The notes beneath the pieces are model-generated. The model saw only the letters and a list, made by a program, of their open reading frames with translations, did no database searches and had not been told where the DNA came from. Shown piece by piece: positions 37,784-46,881 of a DNA stretch of 64,000 bases (position 1 is its first letter; each line of letters opens with the position of its first letter). This stretch comes from a bacterium (GTDB lineage Bacteria > CSSED10-310 > JAFGSJ01). The stretch lies in contig JAFGSJ010000052.1 in assembly GCA_016934675.1 (NCBI GenBank), positions 1 to 64,000 of the forward strand. Reading direction: 5' to 3'. Both the position numbers and the translations under genes were made by a program.

Positions 37784-38215
37784 ATGTCTATGAAAGTCGG
37801 GGGTGCTTCAGAAAGCATGTCCGAGATAAACGTCACTCCCTTTATTGACGTTTGTCTGGTTTTGCTTATCATTTTTATGATTGTCACGCCCATCATTTTA
37901 AAGGGCTTCGATGTCAGTGTGCCGCCCAAGGCCACGGAAGACGAAATGAAAACCTATGCCGCCTCTTTATCGCAGCAACTGATCATTACACTTACATCGG
38001 ACGGGCGAATAAAGTTAAACCAGGTGGAAATTGCCAAGGCAGCGCTCCTCTCGGAAATAAAAAACACTTTCGAGAGACGTGGTGGTAAAAAGCTGATTTT
38101 CTTCAATGCGGAAGATGATGTTTTATACGGTCTTGCCGTTGAAGTTATGGACATTTTGCGATTAGCGGGTGCTGAAACGATTGGTATTGTTCCCGAAACG
38201 ATCAAAACTGAATAA
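37784..38215 (+). CDS. ExbD/TolR-family protein, second copy
   Basis: A 143-residue paralogue of the previous gene, with the anchor motif [18 protein letters not shown] and its essential Asp. The start at 37784 is fixed by AGGAGG 7 nt upstream; a longer frame to 37754 lacks a site. The periplasmic domain resembles TolR more than a short ExbD, though I cannot assign the system to Ton or Tol with certainty. Confidence 0.92.
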   Translation: MSMKVGGASESMSEINVTPFIDVCLVLLIIFMIVTPIILKGFDVSVPPKATEDEMKTYAASLSQQLIITLTSDGRIKLNQVEIAKAALLSEIKNTFERRGGKKLIFFNAEDDVLYGLAVEVMDILRLAGAETIGIVPETIKTE

Positions 38216-38292
38216 ATGTTTAACTATTTGTTGAATGGGAACATCCTGTATGCGCAGGTAACAAATTCTAAAAGGGGATGAAAGAGGGGCTT

Positions 38293-39870
38293 ATGAATTA
38301 TCGAAACTGGAATCATGGAGAAAAGCAAAACGGGTTTAAAGTGAAGGACAGCCGCATTTTTGCCACATGCTTGATTGCGGTCATGGGGGTGTGTGTTCTT
38401 TTTTGCTACTCCCCTCTCACACATGCTGTCGAGGACGCCAAGGTAACCAAAAAAATGGAAAAAGCCGAAACCTTGTTTCAAAAGGGTGAGATCGATAATG
38501 CCCTTTCACTGCTCGAGGAACTAGCGCAGAAATTTCCCGATGATGTGCGTCCGACTATTCGTCTGGCCCGTTATTATCTCGATTCCAAGTTGTATCAAGA
38601 TGCCATTCTTTATGCAGAACAGGCATACACCAAAAACAATGCCGATGACAAGGCGAAGTCTGTTCTCTGCGAAGCCTTTCAAGGCATAGGCCAGATGAAC
38701 ATACAATTAAGGAAATTCGAACAAGCTGAGGAAGCATATCATAAAATGGTCGAATTATGCCCGACAGATGACAACAAAAAACGATTGTCCTTCTTGTATG
38801 CCCAACTGGCCAGAGATGCTGTGCAGCGAAAAGAATTGCCGGCTGCCATTACTGCGTACGAGAAAATCCTTGAATTGGAACCCGATAATCAGCAACTCTA
38901 TTTTGAACTCTATCGTATTTATGTCAGAAACGACCAGAAAGATAAGGCATTGGAAATTTTGCAAAAAGGGGTCCTCGCTTTTCCCGAAGATATGAAACTT
39001 GGTCTGGCTTTGGGTTCTGTTTATTTTCAGGAGCAAAAATTCGACGAAGCTCGTGATTTCTTTGGAAAAGCTTTGGAGAACGATCCTGACAATTTTCATG
39101 TTGCTAATTTTTATGCCCAGGTTTTATGGCGCTTGGCGGATAAAAAATTCGAGCAACTCAAAAATGATGATTTACTGCCCAAAGTGACCAAGAAACCCGG
39201 TTCGACTAAAGCGAGTATTGCCGAGTATAATAAAGAGGTCGAGAAGGTCCAGGCGGAGATGCTCGCATTGAAAAGAGAAATTTATCAACCGGTGGTTGAT
39301 GCTTTTAACAGGGCTATCGCACTTGATAAAGACCAGAAAGACCCCAAACTGCTCATGAATAGTGCCATAATTCATAATTTCCTTGGGAATGAGCAAGACA
39401 TGAAACAAGCATATCTTGCTGCAGCTCAGATTTATCAACAAAGACTCGAAGCAGACGCTGGTGATCTCGATGCCATGCATTATTGTGCCTGGTGTCAGTT
39501 TAATGCGAACGAACAATTATCAGATGCGGAAAACCTATTTAAGAAACTCTTGAGTCTGGATGAGCAGCATACGCATCCCACTGCCTTGATCTATCTGGGT
39601 GAAATTTTAATCGATCAGAAAAGGTATGATGAAGCCCAGCAGCACCTTAAAACCTTTCTGGCTGATTACAGCGATCATCCATCCCGAAACAGGGCTGAAT
39701 TATTACTCGATTACATAGATGCGGTCCTCAAGGGGACAGATGCCGGGAAAAAACCGACTAAATTGCTTTTGAAAGAGCCTGTTTTGGATTTTGGCAGCGA
39801 CGATGAAACGGGATTAAAACTCGATGATGACTCGATCGGATTATCGGAAGAAGAATTACTGGGTAATTGA
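38293..39870 (+). CDS. Exported TPR protein
   Basis: A 525-residue protein with a single N-terminal hydrophobic signal (about 23-45, ending THAVED) and roughly ten TPR units across residues 50-470. The tail is acidic. GAGGGG precedes the ATG at 38293; an ATG at 38278 is flush with its own GGGG. It follows the second ExbD by 77 bp and likely forms a periplasmic scaffold of the same machine. Confidence 0.8.
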   Translation: MNYRNWNHGEKQNGFKVKDSRIFATCLIAVMGVCVLFCYSPLTHAVEDAKVTKKMEKAETLFQKGEIDNALSLLEELAQKFPDDVRPTIRLARYYLDSKLYQDAILYAEQAYTKNNADDKAKSVLCEAFQGIGQMNIQLRKFEQAEEAYHKMVELCPTDDNKKRLSFLYAQLARDAVQRKELPAAITAYEKILELEPDNQQLYFELYRIYVRNDQKDKALEILQKGVLAFPEDMKLGLALGSVYFQEQKFDEARDFFGKALENDPDNFHVANFYAQVLWRLADKKFEQLKNDDLLPKVTKKPGSTKASIAEYNKEVEKVQAEMLALKREIYQPVVDAFNRAIALDKDQKDPKLLMNSAIIHNFLGNEQDMKQAYLAAAQIYQQRLEADAGDLDAMHYCAWCQFNANEQLSDAENLFKKLLSLDEQHTHPTALIYLGEILIDQKRYDEAQQHLKTFLADYSDHPSRNRAELLLDYIDAVLKGTDAGKKPTKLLLKEPVLDFGSDDETGLKLDDDSIGLSEEELLGN

Positions 39871-39987
39871 GGACTAGACAGTGTTCATACAATGTTTTCT
39901 CCAGCCCTATCCCCTGACATCCCGGTTACACCTGGGATCATTTTCAGGTCAGCACGCAACCCGTCATTTCTTATCAAGGAGTTCTTT

Positions 39988-41787
39988 ATGAACAAGGTAG
40001 TACGGCCCATGAAGACATTAATGTGTGCCCTCTGTGTTATACTCACGGCAACTCTTGCTTTTTCGGCCTCGTTGGATGAGGTGCTCAACGATGCGAAGGA
40101 TGGTAAACTCGACACTATGCCTCTGATCCAAGCTCTGCTTATAGCCTCAAATACACCTTCTGCAGATGTCTCCCGACTCACCTCCTCGACCGATGCAAAG
40201 ATGGCCCAATTCACTTCTGGACTCACCGATGGACCCAATAGCAAAAAAGCCGACACGATTCTGAAAAACTTGAAAGCCAGTGTCCTCAAGCAGTATTATC
40301 CCGGCAGTAATTATAAAGCGACACTTGAAGAAGGTAAATTCGATCCTCTGTGGGGAACTGCTTTGCTGGCCTATGTCATGAAGAAGAATAACGTGGATTG
40401 CTCTGTTATCGAAACACCCGCGAATTATCTTATTGCGGTCAAAGACAACGGAACAGAAGTACTCTATGATATTTTTGTCGGGAAAGATCCTGTAAAACCA
40501 TCGTTCGAGGAATATCTGACCAAAAGCGCCGGTTTGAGATCGTCACTTGCATTCAAAAAACTACCTTCATTTCTCCTGTCATCCGCACAGCGTCATGACT
40601 GTTCCCGACTCATTGCCGGTATGCTCCAAAAAAGATTGATTCAGAGCGTCAGCGAAGATAATTATTCTGACTATGATGCTGTTTTTAAAAAAGTGAACGA
40701 CACCTTTTCCAAGGTCATGATCGATCAGGACAAGATTGTTGAAACCATTTCGAAGAAATTGAACATCTGCGAAGACCCGAAGCAGGCTATCCCGCTTATC
40801 CGGATCGCCCGAGACACCAATCGCAAAGTCCAGGTCGATACAAAAGAAATGAACGATAATGCCGTGCTTGCTTCCCGAAAATGCTACCTGGCCATCAAAG
40901 GACAAAATGATTGGACAACCATGGAAAAATATCTCAATGATCTCAAGTCACTGGTCCCTGCTGAGGTCTATACTCCCATGGCCAAGGAAGGCTATCTTAA
41001 AATTTTTAATTCATACTGGGAAAAGAAAGATTACTCAAAATCTGAAAAATACGCCCAGATACTCTGCAAGGACCTTAAAATCGAGCAGGCTTGTCCCTTT
41101 TTGATCAAATCTCAACTGAAACAGGTCCAGGACCTGACCCAGAAAAATAAATTCGATGATGCCCTGACCCTGCTTGATAAAATCCTGAAACAAGACCCCA
41201 AAAATCCCGATGCCGATAAACTGAAAAAGTATATTCTCGAGACCCAATACAATTCATTGAAGGATAGGAACGATTATGATGGCATGCTCGCTGTTTTGAA
41301 CAAACTGCGCAAAGCATATCCTCTCGATGAAAATTACAGAAAACTTTCCATAAACACTTTTTGGACCTGGGGAAAGACCTATCTTGACAACAGCCAGTTT
41401 GCAGAGGGCATTCGGGTCCTTACAAACGGTTACAAGGAATTCTCGGATTATGAACCTTTAAAGGACCTGCTCGAAGCCTCGTACTATAATTATGCCATCA
41501 ATCTGGCCAAACAGGGCAATCAGCTTAAGGCCATAGAAGAATTGAAAAAAGCCAACGACAGGTTCGGTGATGCGAGTCTTCAGAGAAACGATCTGATCGC
41601 CGATCTTTACTTGCAGCTTTCGATCAACGCCGCCAAGAATGGTGACCGATCAACAGCCATGTCATATACTGATAAGGGCTTGATTTATGCCCCGGGAAAT
41701 GAGAACCTTCTGGCCCAGCAAGACAATTTAAAACGAGGTAAAGATAGTATCGAAGAACAGGCTATCGAATTTGCGCCGTGGGAGTAA
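39988..41787 (+). CDS. Exported TPR protein with transglutaminase-like N-terminal region
   Basis: A 599-residue protein. It has a signal peptide (about 1-26), a domain at about 90-190 and TPR units at about 345-585. The early domain has LLAYVMKKNNVDCSVIETPANYLIAV. That resembles the Cys/His layout of transglutaminase-like exported proteins, but the usual His and Asp are not clear, so this is a guess. The start at 39988 has AAGGAG 7 nt upstream. It ends the plus-strand operon; the next gene is convergent. Confidence 0.7.
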   Translation: MNKVVRPMKTLMCALCVILTATLAFSASLDEVLNDAKDGKLDTMPLIQALLIASNTPSADVSRLTSSTDAKMAQFTSGLTDGPNSKKADTILKNLKASVLKQYYPGSNYKATLEEGKFDPLWGTALLAYVMKKNNVDCSVIETPANYLIAVKDNGTEVLYDIFVGKDPVKPSFEEYLTKSAGLRSSLAFKKLPSFLLSSAQRHDCSRLIAGMLQKRLIQSVSEDNYSDYDAVFKKVNDTFSKVMIDQDKIVETISKKLNICEDPKQAIPLIRIARDTNRKVQVDTKEMNDNAVLASRKCYLAIKGQNDWTTMEKYLNDLKSLVPAEVYTPMAKEGYLKIFNSYWEKKDYSKSEKYAQILCKDLKIEQACPFLIKSQLKQVQDLTQKNKFDDALTLLDKILKQDPKNPDADKLKKYILETQYNSLKDRNDYDGMLAVLNKLRKAYPLDENYRKLSINTFWTWGKTYLDNSQFAEGIRVLTNGYKEFSDYEPLKDLLEASYYNYAINLAKQGNQLKAIEELKKANDRFGDASLQRNDLIADLYLQLSINAAKNGDRSTAMSYTDKGLIYAPGNENLLAQQDNLKRGKDSIEEQAIEFAPWE

Positions 41788-41833
41788 AATCCAGTTCAAA
41801 AGACCAATCACTGTAGAGCACTGGGCCTGTTGT

Positions 41834-42520
41834 TCAGGATGCCGCTTTCTTTTTGCCCCGTTTTCTGCGCTCTGAAATTGATCCGTTTTCTCGTAGTTTT
41901 CTGATACGGCTTTTGATACTGCTGACCTTGACATCGAAATGATCGGCCAACCATTGGTTCGATTTATCCAAATGATCACGTATGTACTGATCATCTTCTT
42001 CAAGCCATACCCGAATAGTTTTCTTATGAGTGGCCGGCAAAACCCCTTTTGTCTTTAAACGATAGATCCTGCCTTTAATGGATGAGACCGTTGTTTTAAG
42101 TTTGGCCGCAAGCCATTGGTTTGTTTTATCAATATTCCGGATAAGAAAGGTATCTTTTGAAGCATCCCACTCGAAATTTCTTTTTAAATGCATCCTGCAC
42201 AATTTTTTTTCGACGATTTTTTCCGTGCATTGAAGGACCAAGGCCAAATCTCGATTAGTCATCGTCATGAAATGGTCTTGCAGGAATTTCTCTTTGCAGG
42301 GTTTCCAGCCCTGTTTCCTGAAATAGGTGATCTGCGTGTCCTCATACATCACGGTAAAGTAATAGCGATTAGCTTCTGTGATTCGACCGAATCTTTTGAG
42401 GTCCGTATCATAGATCAATTCATCTGTTGAATAATCACAATTGAGGTCGATCCCCCTGCTTTTGATGGCATTGAGATTGCCAACAACATTGCGGATGAAC
42501 TGGATTCTCTTGCTGGTCAT
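41834..42520 (-). CDS. DNA-binding-like protein with three HTH/SANT-type repeats
   Basis: A 228-residue protein. Residues about 1-70 form an unknown domain. Three repeats of about 40-45 residues follow: one near 76-115, one starting KDTFLIRNIDKTNQWLAAKL, and one starting DDQYIRDHLDKSNQWLADHF. The last two continue with a SSIKxRIxxLr helix. The pattern of a Trp/acidic start, a helix, then a basic recognition helix resembles Myb/SANT or sigma region-4-like HTH. A Lys/Arg tail ends the protein. It lies 23 bp upstream of purC on the same strand. Function unknown. Confidence 0.65.
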   Translation of the reverse strand: MTSKRIQFIRNVVGNLNAIKSRGIDLNCDYSTDELIYDTDLKRFGRITEANRYYFTVMYEDTQITYFRKQGWKPCKEKFLQDHFMTMTNRDLALVLQCTEKIVEKKLCRMHLKRNFEWDASKDTFLIRNIDKTNQWLAAKLKTTVSSIKGRIYRLKTKGVLPATHKKTIRVWLEEDDQYIRDHLDKSNQWLADHFDVKVSSIKSRIRKLRENGSISERRKRGKKKAAS

Positions 42521-42543
42521 GGTATCTCAGGCTTGATACTTCT

Positions 42544-43440
42544 TCATACCTCTAGGTGTTGTTTCGTAATCAAATCGAAGACGTGTAGATATCTCGCCCT
42601 GGTCTTTTCTATTATTTCAGCAGGCAGATGGGGCGGGGGACCTTCACCCGTCCAATGTGCTTGCCGCAAAAATTCTCTGACAAATTCCTTATCGAGCCCT
42701 TCCTGTTGCGTTCCGGGACGATATGTCTCTAATTTCCAAAACCGGGATGAGTCGGGAGTAAAAATCTCATCGACCAGGACAAGTTCCCCATGCTCTAAAC
42801 CAAATTCAAACTTGGTATCAACCAAGATCAGCTTGCGGTCCCGTAAGAATTTTCGAGCAAAACAAAACAAATCCAATGAGACTTGTTTTATTCTCGTTGC
42901 CAGCATCTTCCCTAGTTTGTTGGCCATATACTCAAAAGAGACATTTTGATCATGCCCCTGTTCCGCCTTGGTAGACGGTGTAAAAAGCGGTTCGCTGAAT
43001 TGGTCTGCCAATTGCATTCCCGCAGGTAATTTCGATCCACACACAGTGCCGTGTTCCTGGTACTCACGCCAAGCCGACCCGACTAAGTAATCTCGAACAA
43101 CACATTCAAATGGGATAATTTCGACCTTACGGACGAACATAGAACGTCCCTCAAGTTGTGATTGGTCCGCATCATCTGGTAAGGGCATCTCAGCTAACCG
43201 GGCTGTAGTGAAATGGTTTCTGACAATATCGGTAGTCTTTTCGAACCAAAACACGGATAAACCATTTAAGACACGCCCCTTATCAGGTATGCCTTCGGGT
43301 AGAATCGCATCAAACGCTGAAATACGATCAGTGGCGATAAATAACAAACCTCGATCCAGAAAATAGATATCTCGGACCTTGCCTCGTCGAAATAATGACA
43401 ACGAAGGGATAGCGCATGTTAACATTGCATCTTTACTCAT
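42544..43440 (-). CDS. purC: SAICAR synthetase
   Basis: A 298-residue enzyme joining aspartate to CAIR in purine synthesis. It has FRRGKVRDIYFLD, ATDRISAFDAILPEGIPDKG and the signature LVDEIFTPDSSRFW. The length fits the longer class. The start at 43440 overlaps the bactofilin stop by 8 bp; an upstream frame to 43458 is inside that gene. No other purine gene is in the window. Confidence 0.95.
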   Translation of the reverse strand: MSKDAMLTCAIPSLSLFRRGKVRDIYFLDRGLLFIATDRISAFDAILPEGIPDKGRVLNGLSVFWFEKTTDIVRNHFTTARLAEMPLPDDADQSQLEGRSMFVRKVEIIPFECVVRDYLVGSAWREYQEHGTVCGSKLPAGMQLADQFSEPLFTPSTKAEQGHDQNVSFEYMANKLGKMLATRIKQVSLDLFCFARKFLRDRKLILVDTKFEFGLEHGELVLVDEIFTPDSSRFWKLETYRPGTQQEGLDKEFVREFLRQAHWTGEGPPPHLPAEIIEKTRARYLHVFDLITKQHLEV

Positions 43441-43774
43441 TTTTCTTGACATTCTCACCGACAGAAATATTGCCGTTCACCTTGGCCCCATCCGCAATGG
43501 CAATCCGGGGCACCCTAATATCTCCCTCAACCTGACCCGTCGCCTGAATCTCGATCCGATCTGTGGCTGTGATATTACCCAAAACACGTCCCGAGACAAT
43601 TATATTCTCAGATGAGATGTTGCCCTTGACCATGCCCTGGTTCTCAATACTACAACTCCCAACAATGGTCGTCTCACCCTCAATCTCGCCTTCAATCAGG
43701 ATGTTACCGTCTCCGCTTATCTCACCCTTGATTTTGATCCCTTTTAAAATGCAACTCGTTTGTTTGTCTGCCAC
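43433..43774 (-). CDS. Bactofilin
   Basis: A 113-residue polymer-forming cytoskeletal protein (DUF583). A short N-terminus is followed by a right-handed beta-helix of hydrophobic/Gly repeats, for example LIEGEIEGETTIVGSC and GNISSENIIVSGRVLGNI. The GTG at 43774 is preferred, with AGAGGGG upstream; ATGs at 43807 and 43825 would add a non-conserved extension. It probably polymerises at the membrane. The downstream purC start overlaps its stop. Confidence 0.88.
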   Translation of the reverse strand: MADKQTSCILKGIKIKGEISGDGNILIEGEIEGETTIVGSCSIENQGMVKGNISSENIIVSGRVLGNITATDRIEIQATGQVEGDIRVPRIAIADGAKVNGNISVGENVKKNE

Positions 43775-43944
43775 AATACCCCTCTCTTCGTGTGAGTTTC
43801 TATTCATACTGTGTGAAAAAACCAATCTGACTCTGATAATGCTTCAGAATTACAGGATTTTCACAGTCATGTCAAGAAAAATCATGCCTATCTCCAGGAT
43901 GCAGTGGCCATTTCTGCAATAATTACAGGGGGTTATTATCAAAA

Positions 43945-44865
43945 TCATTTCTGAAGCATCTTTAAAGCGTAGCGAAAATCGGGTGGGAGTGGTGCCGTAA
44001 TAGTCATTTTTTCTGGTAATACGGGATGTTGTAAGCAAATTTTGGCTGCGTGAAGGGCCGGTCGGTCCATCAAAGAAGTCGGACGGGCCTCATAGCGAGT
44101 GTCCCCCAAAATCGGGTGCCCAAGACAATGGGCATGGTATCTGATCTGATGCCTGCGACCGGTGAGGGGAAGGACTTTGACAAATGAAAAATCGGCTATT
44201 CTTTTTAGTAGCTGGAATTCGGTCTGGGCTGGTTTATAAATGCTGGGACCTCGTCGACTGATGACCCGGACAGGTTCCGAAATCTCAATTAATCCTGGTC
44301 TGAGATAGCCCTCCAGGATAGCACAGTAAGTTTTGCGGATCGTGCCCTGCAAAAAAGCGTGGCTCAAAATCCGGGCGCAGATCACACCTTTAGCTGCCAA
44401 CACGATCCCACTGACCCCCCTGTCCAACCTGTGAACCGGTTTGGGACAGGCCTGTCCTGAATCAAGATAGAAGTGAGACAGACTGTTCATGAGAGTACCG
44501 GTCAGTTGGCCGAAAACAGGATGAATGATCATCTCCGCTGGTTTATTAACGGCTACCAACCATTCATCCTCATAGAGGATAGAAAGCGAACATTGTGAAG
44601 GAATTTCCTGAAAAGGGACCTGCCTGGGCAGGATGATACGGACCGTATCACCGGTATGGACCCGACGTGAGGCTTTACCAACCAACCCGTTGATCGTTAT
44701 CATCTTTTCTTTCAGCAATTTTTGAATATCCTGACGGCTGTATTGGGGTACATAACGCGAGACGAATAGGTCCAGACGCATACCTTCAGCACTGCTCTTG
44801 GCTGTCAGAGATCGTTGCTGACAGCGCTGGTAATCCCATAAGTATGGTTGAAACTTATCACTCAT
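43945..44865 (-). CDS. RluA/RluD-family pseudouridine synthase
   Basis: A 306-residue protein with an N-terminal S4 RNA-binding domain (about 25-80) and the catalytic domain. The catalytic Asp is in HRLDRGVSGIVLAAK, and GRRHQIRYHAHCLGHPILGD marks the C-terminal half. It modifies uridines in rRNA or tRNA; the exact target cannot be read from sequence. The 119-bp gap to bactofilin holds nothing recognised. Confidence 0.93.
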   Translation of the reverse strand: MSDKFQPYLWDYQRCQQRSLTAKSSAEGMRLDLFVSRYVPQYSRQDIQKLLKEKMITINGLVGKASRRVHTGDTVRIILPRQVPFQEIPSQCSLSILYEDEWLVAVNKPAEMIIHPVFGQLTGTLMNSLSHFYLDSGQACPKPVHRLDRGVSGIVLAAKGVICARILSHAFLQGTIRKTYCAILEGYLRPGLIEISEPVRVISRRGPSIYKPAQTEFQLLKRIADFSFVKVLPLTGRRHQIRYHAHCLGHPILGDTRYEARPTSLMDRPALHAAKICLQHPVLPEKMTITAPLPPDFRYALKMLQK

Positions 44866-44962
44866 CTTGATACTACCTATTCATATTCAATAGTCTGTGA
44901 GAAGACAAACCTGAATAGATTTTCCAGGATTGAACGAAACAGATAGATATGGTGTGAAACAG

Positions 44963-46819
44963 ATGATCAAACATTGGTCTTTCCCGTTTGTTGCCATACT
45001 CTTTATTCTCACATGCTGGTATTTTCTCACCTTTTCACAAAACAGTGCCATCATTAATCCCGACGGTATTCTCTATTTTTCATATCTCTGTTCACTTTGT
45101 TTTGATCAGGATCTTCTTTTTGTCAACGAATTCGACCGATTACGTTTGATCGAGGAGACCCGTTATATCAGTGCGAGCGGACTTGAGGGCAATCACGTCG
45201 CTTTTGGTACTGCGATGCTCATGGCTCCTTTTTTTTGTGTGCTGCATCTTCTCAGTAGATTCGTTCCTGGACTTGATGCTCATGTTTCATATTCAGGATA
45301 TAATGCAATCCTGTTCAATACTTTTCCACTTGGTTCATTGGTCTACGGATTCTTGACCATATATCTGATCTTCAGATTATTCCAGCACGTCATCTGGAAC
45401 AAAAATTCAGAGTTGCCTCATGTCACTCTTTTCAAGATCGTTTTTGGGACCATGTTTTTTTTCTATATGTTGATATTTCCAGGTCTTTCACATATTACTT
45501 CTGCTTTTTCAGTGACCCTGTTTATCTATTATTTTGAAAAAATAAGAGGGACAGATAGTTCTTCTAATCCCAGCAGATCGTTGTTCATACTGGGGCTTTT
45601 AATTGGTTTAGCGATCATGGTCAGGACCCAAAACGGCCTTTTTATTGTTTTGCCGATCTTTCATTTATGTCAATATAGAAAAAACAATAATGCGATCCGT
45701 GAAGTGGCACTCAAAGCACTACCTTTTTCTCTGGGTACTGTTTTAGGTGTCATTCCTCAAGTAATCATCTGGAAAATTCTCAACGGAAAATTCCTTGATG
45801 CGGTTGAATCAGCGAATGTGGATTTTTCTTCTCCTCATCTTTACGAGACCTTGCTCTCCTCTTACCACGGCTTATTTTTCTGGACACCTATAACCGTGTT
45901 AGCTTGTTTAGGGCTTATTGCCTTGACCGTTCATAAGTACACCATCGGATTACCCTATCTGTTGGCCTTCCTATTACAATTATGGTTGAACAGCTCGATT
46001 TTGGCCTGGTGGGAGGCGGTCTCCTTCAGTATGAGGCTTTTTACTAATTGCACTGCTATCTTTGCTATCGGACTTGCATACCTCTACCAATGCATCCCGG
46101 CAATCTGGTTGAGGGTCACCGCCTGGCTATGTGTCTGCTGGACCATAGTATTGTCGTTGTTATTTAAATTCGGACGGCTTGATCTGAATCTATTCTACAG
46201 TCCGGGAAAAATCTGGGAAATGGTCATGACATTTCTCATAGGGTTAGGCAGTGAGCTGGAATCCTGGAAACGTATCCTCGTTCTGGACAATCCTGGGCGA
46301 GCTTTCTGCATTTTATGTGTAGCCCTACTTATTACGATACTAATAGTGTTTTTCTGGCACCGTCTCACCAGGGAATGTTCTTCAAGATGTTCTCTTCTTC
46401 AAAAATCGCATTACATGTGGGTGATCTGGATTTTAATCCTGTCCCTGTTTCTTGTCCACGCCGGTCTGAGAAGTCAGGCACGTATTCCTGACTATCGCAA
46501 TCGTATTGCTGCTATCAGCGCAATCTCAAAAGACTATAGCTATTATATGACTTGGTCATATCATCTTAGTAATGCCCATTATTTACAGGCCCTCAGGCAC
46601 TATCAGAAAGCAGAAGAAGAATACTTGAAGGCATTGGCCATGAAACATGACTTGATCGAGGCTTATCTGAGAATCGGTCTTTTGTATTACGCCAGGCAAC
46701 AGCATGAAAAGGCGCTAACAATTATCGAGGAAGGACTGAAGAATGAACCGGAAAATAGTCAATTGCTTCAGATAAGGGATCAGTTAGAAAAAGAGATCAG
46801 AATAATGAACCACAGATAA
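44963..46819 (+). CDS. GT-C-like polytopic membrane protein with C-terminal TPR
   Basis: A 618-residue protein with about ten membrane segments and a large loop after the first (NPDGILYFSYL), where GT-C glycosyltransferases hold their catalytic acidic residue. Residues about 535-612 form two TPR units (ALRHYQKAEEEYLKALAMKH and HEKALTIIEEGLKNEP). This suits a lipid-linked sugar transferase acting outside the inner membrane, but substrate and reaction are not shown. The ATG at 44963 was chosen; an upstream TTG lacks a ribosome site. Confidence 0.7.
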   Translation: MIKHWSFPFVAILFILTCWYFLTFSQNSAIINPDGILYFSYLCSLCFDQDLLFVNEFDRLRLIEETRYISASGLEGNHVAFGTAMLMAPFFCVLHLLSRFVPGLDAHVSYSGYNAILFNTFPLGSLVYGFLTIYLIFRLFQHVIWNKNSELPHVTLFKIVFGTMFFFYMLIFPGLSHITSAFSVTLFIYYFEKIRGTDSSSNPSRSLFILGLLIGLAIMVRTQNGLFIVLPIFHLCQYRKNNNAIREVALKALPFSLGTVLGVIPQVIIWKILNGKFLDAVESANVDFSSPHLYETLLSSYHGLFFWTPITVLACLGLIALTVHKYTIGLPYLLAFLLQLWLNSSILAWWEAVSFSMRLFTNCTAIFAIGLAYLYQCIPAIWLRVTAWLCVCWTIVLSLLFKFGRLDLNLFYSPGKIWEMVMTFLIGLGSELESWKRILVLDNPGRAFCILCVALLITILIVFFWHRLTRECSSRCSLLQKSHYMWVIWILILSLFLVHAGLRSQARIPDYRNRIAAISAISKDYSYYMTWSYHLSNAHYLQALRHYQKAEEEYLKALAMKHDLIEAYLRIGLLYYARQQHEKALTIIEEGLKNEPENSQLLQIRDQLEKEIRIMNHR

Positions 46820-46881
46820 CATCTATCATCATATTATCAGGAAAAAGCAAGACCTGGGTCAGCACAAAAGAACAGTGACAC

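Noticed and set aside
39892-39987. 32-codon upstream extension of the second exported TPR gene
   Set aside because: It would hide the signal peptide; AAGGAG marks the ATG at 39988.
42533-42949. Plus-strand open frame of 138 codons
   Set aside because: Antisense shadow of purC.
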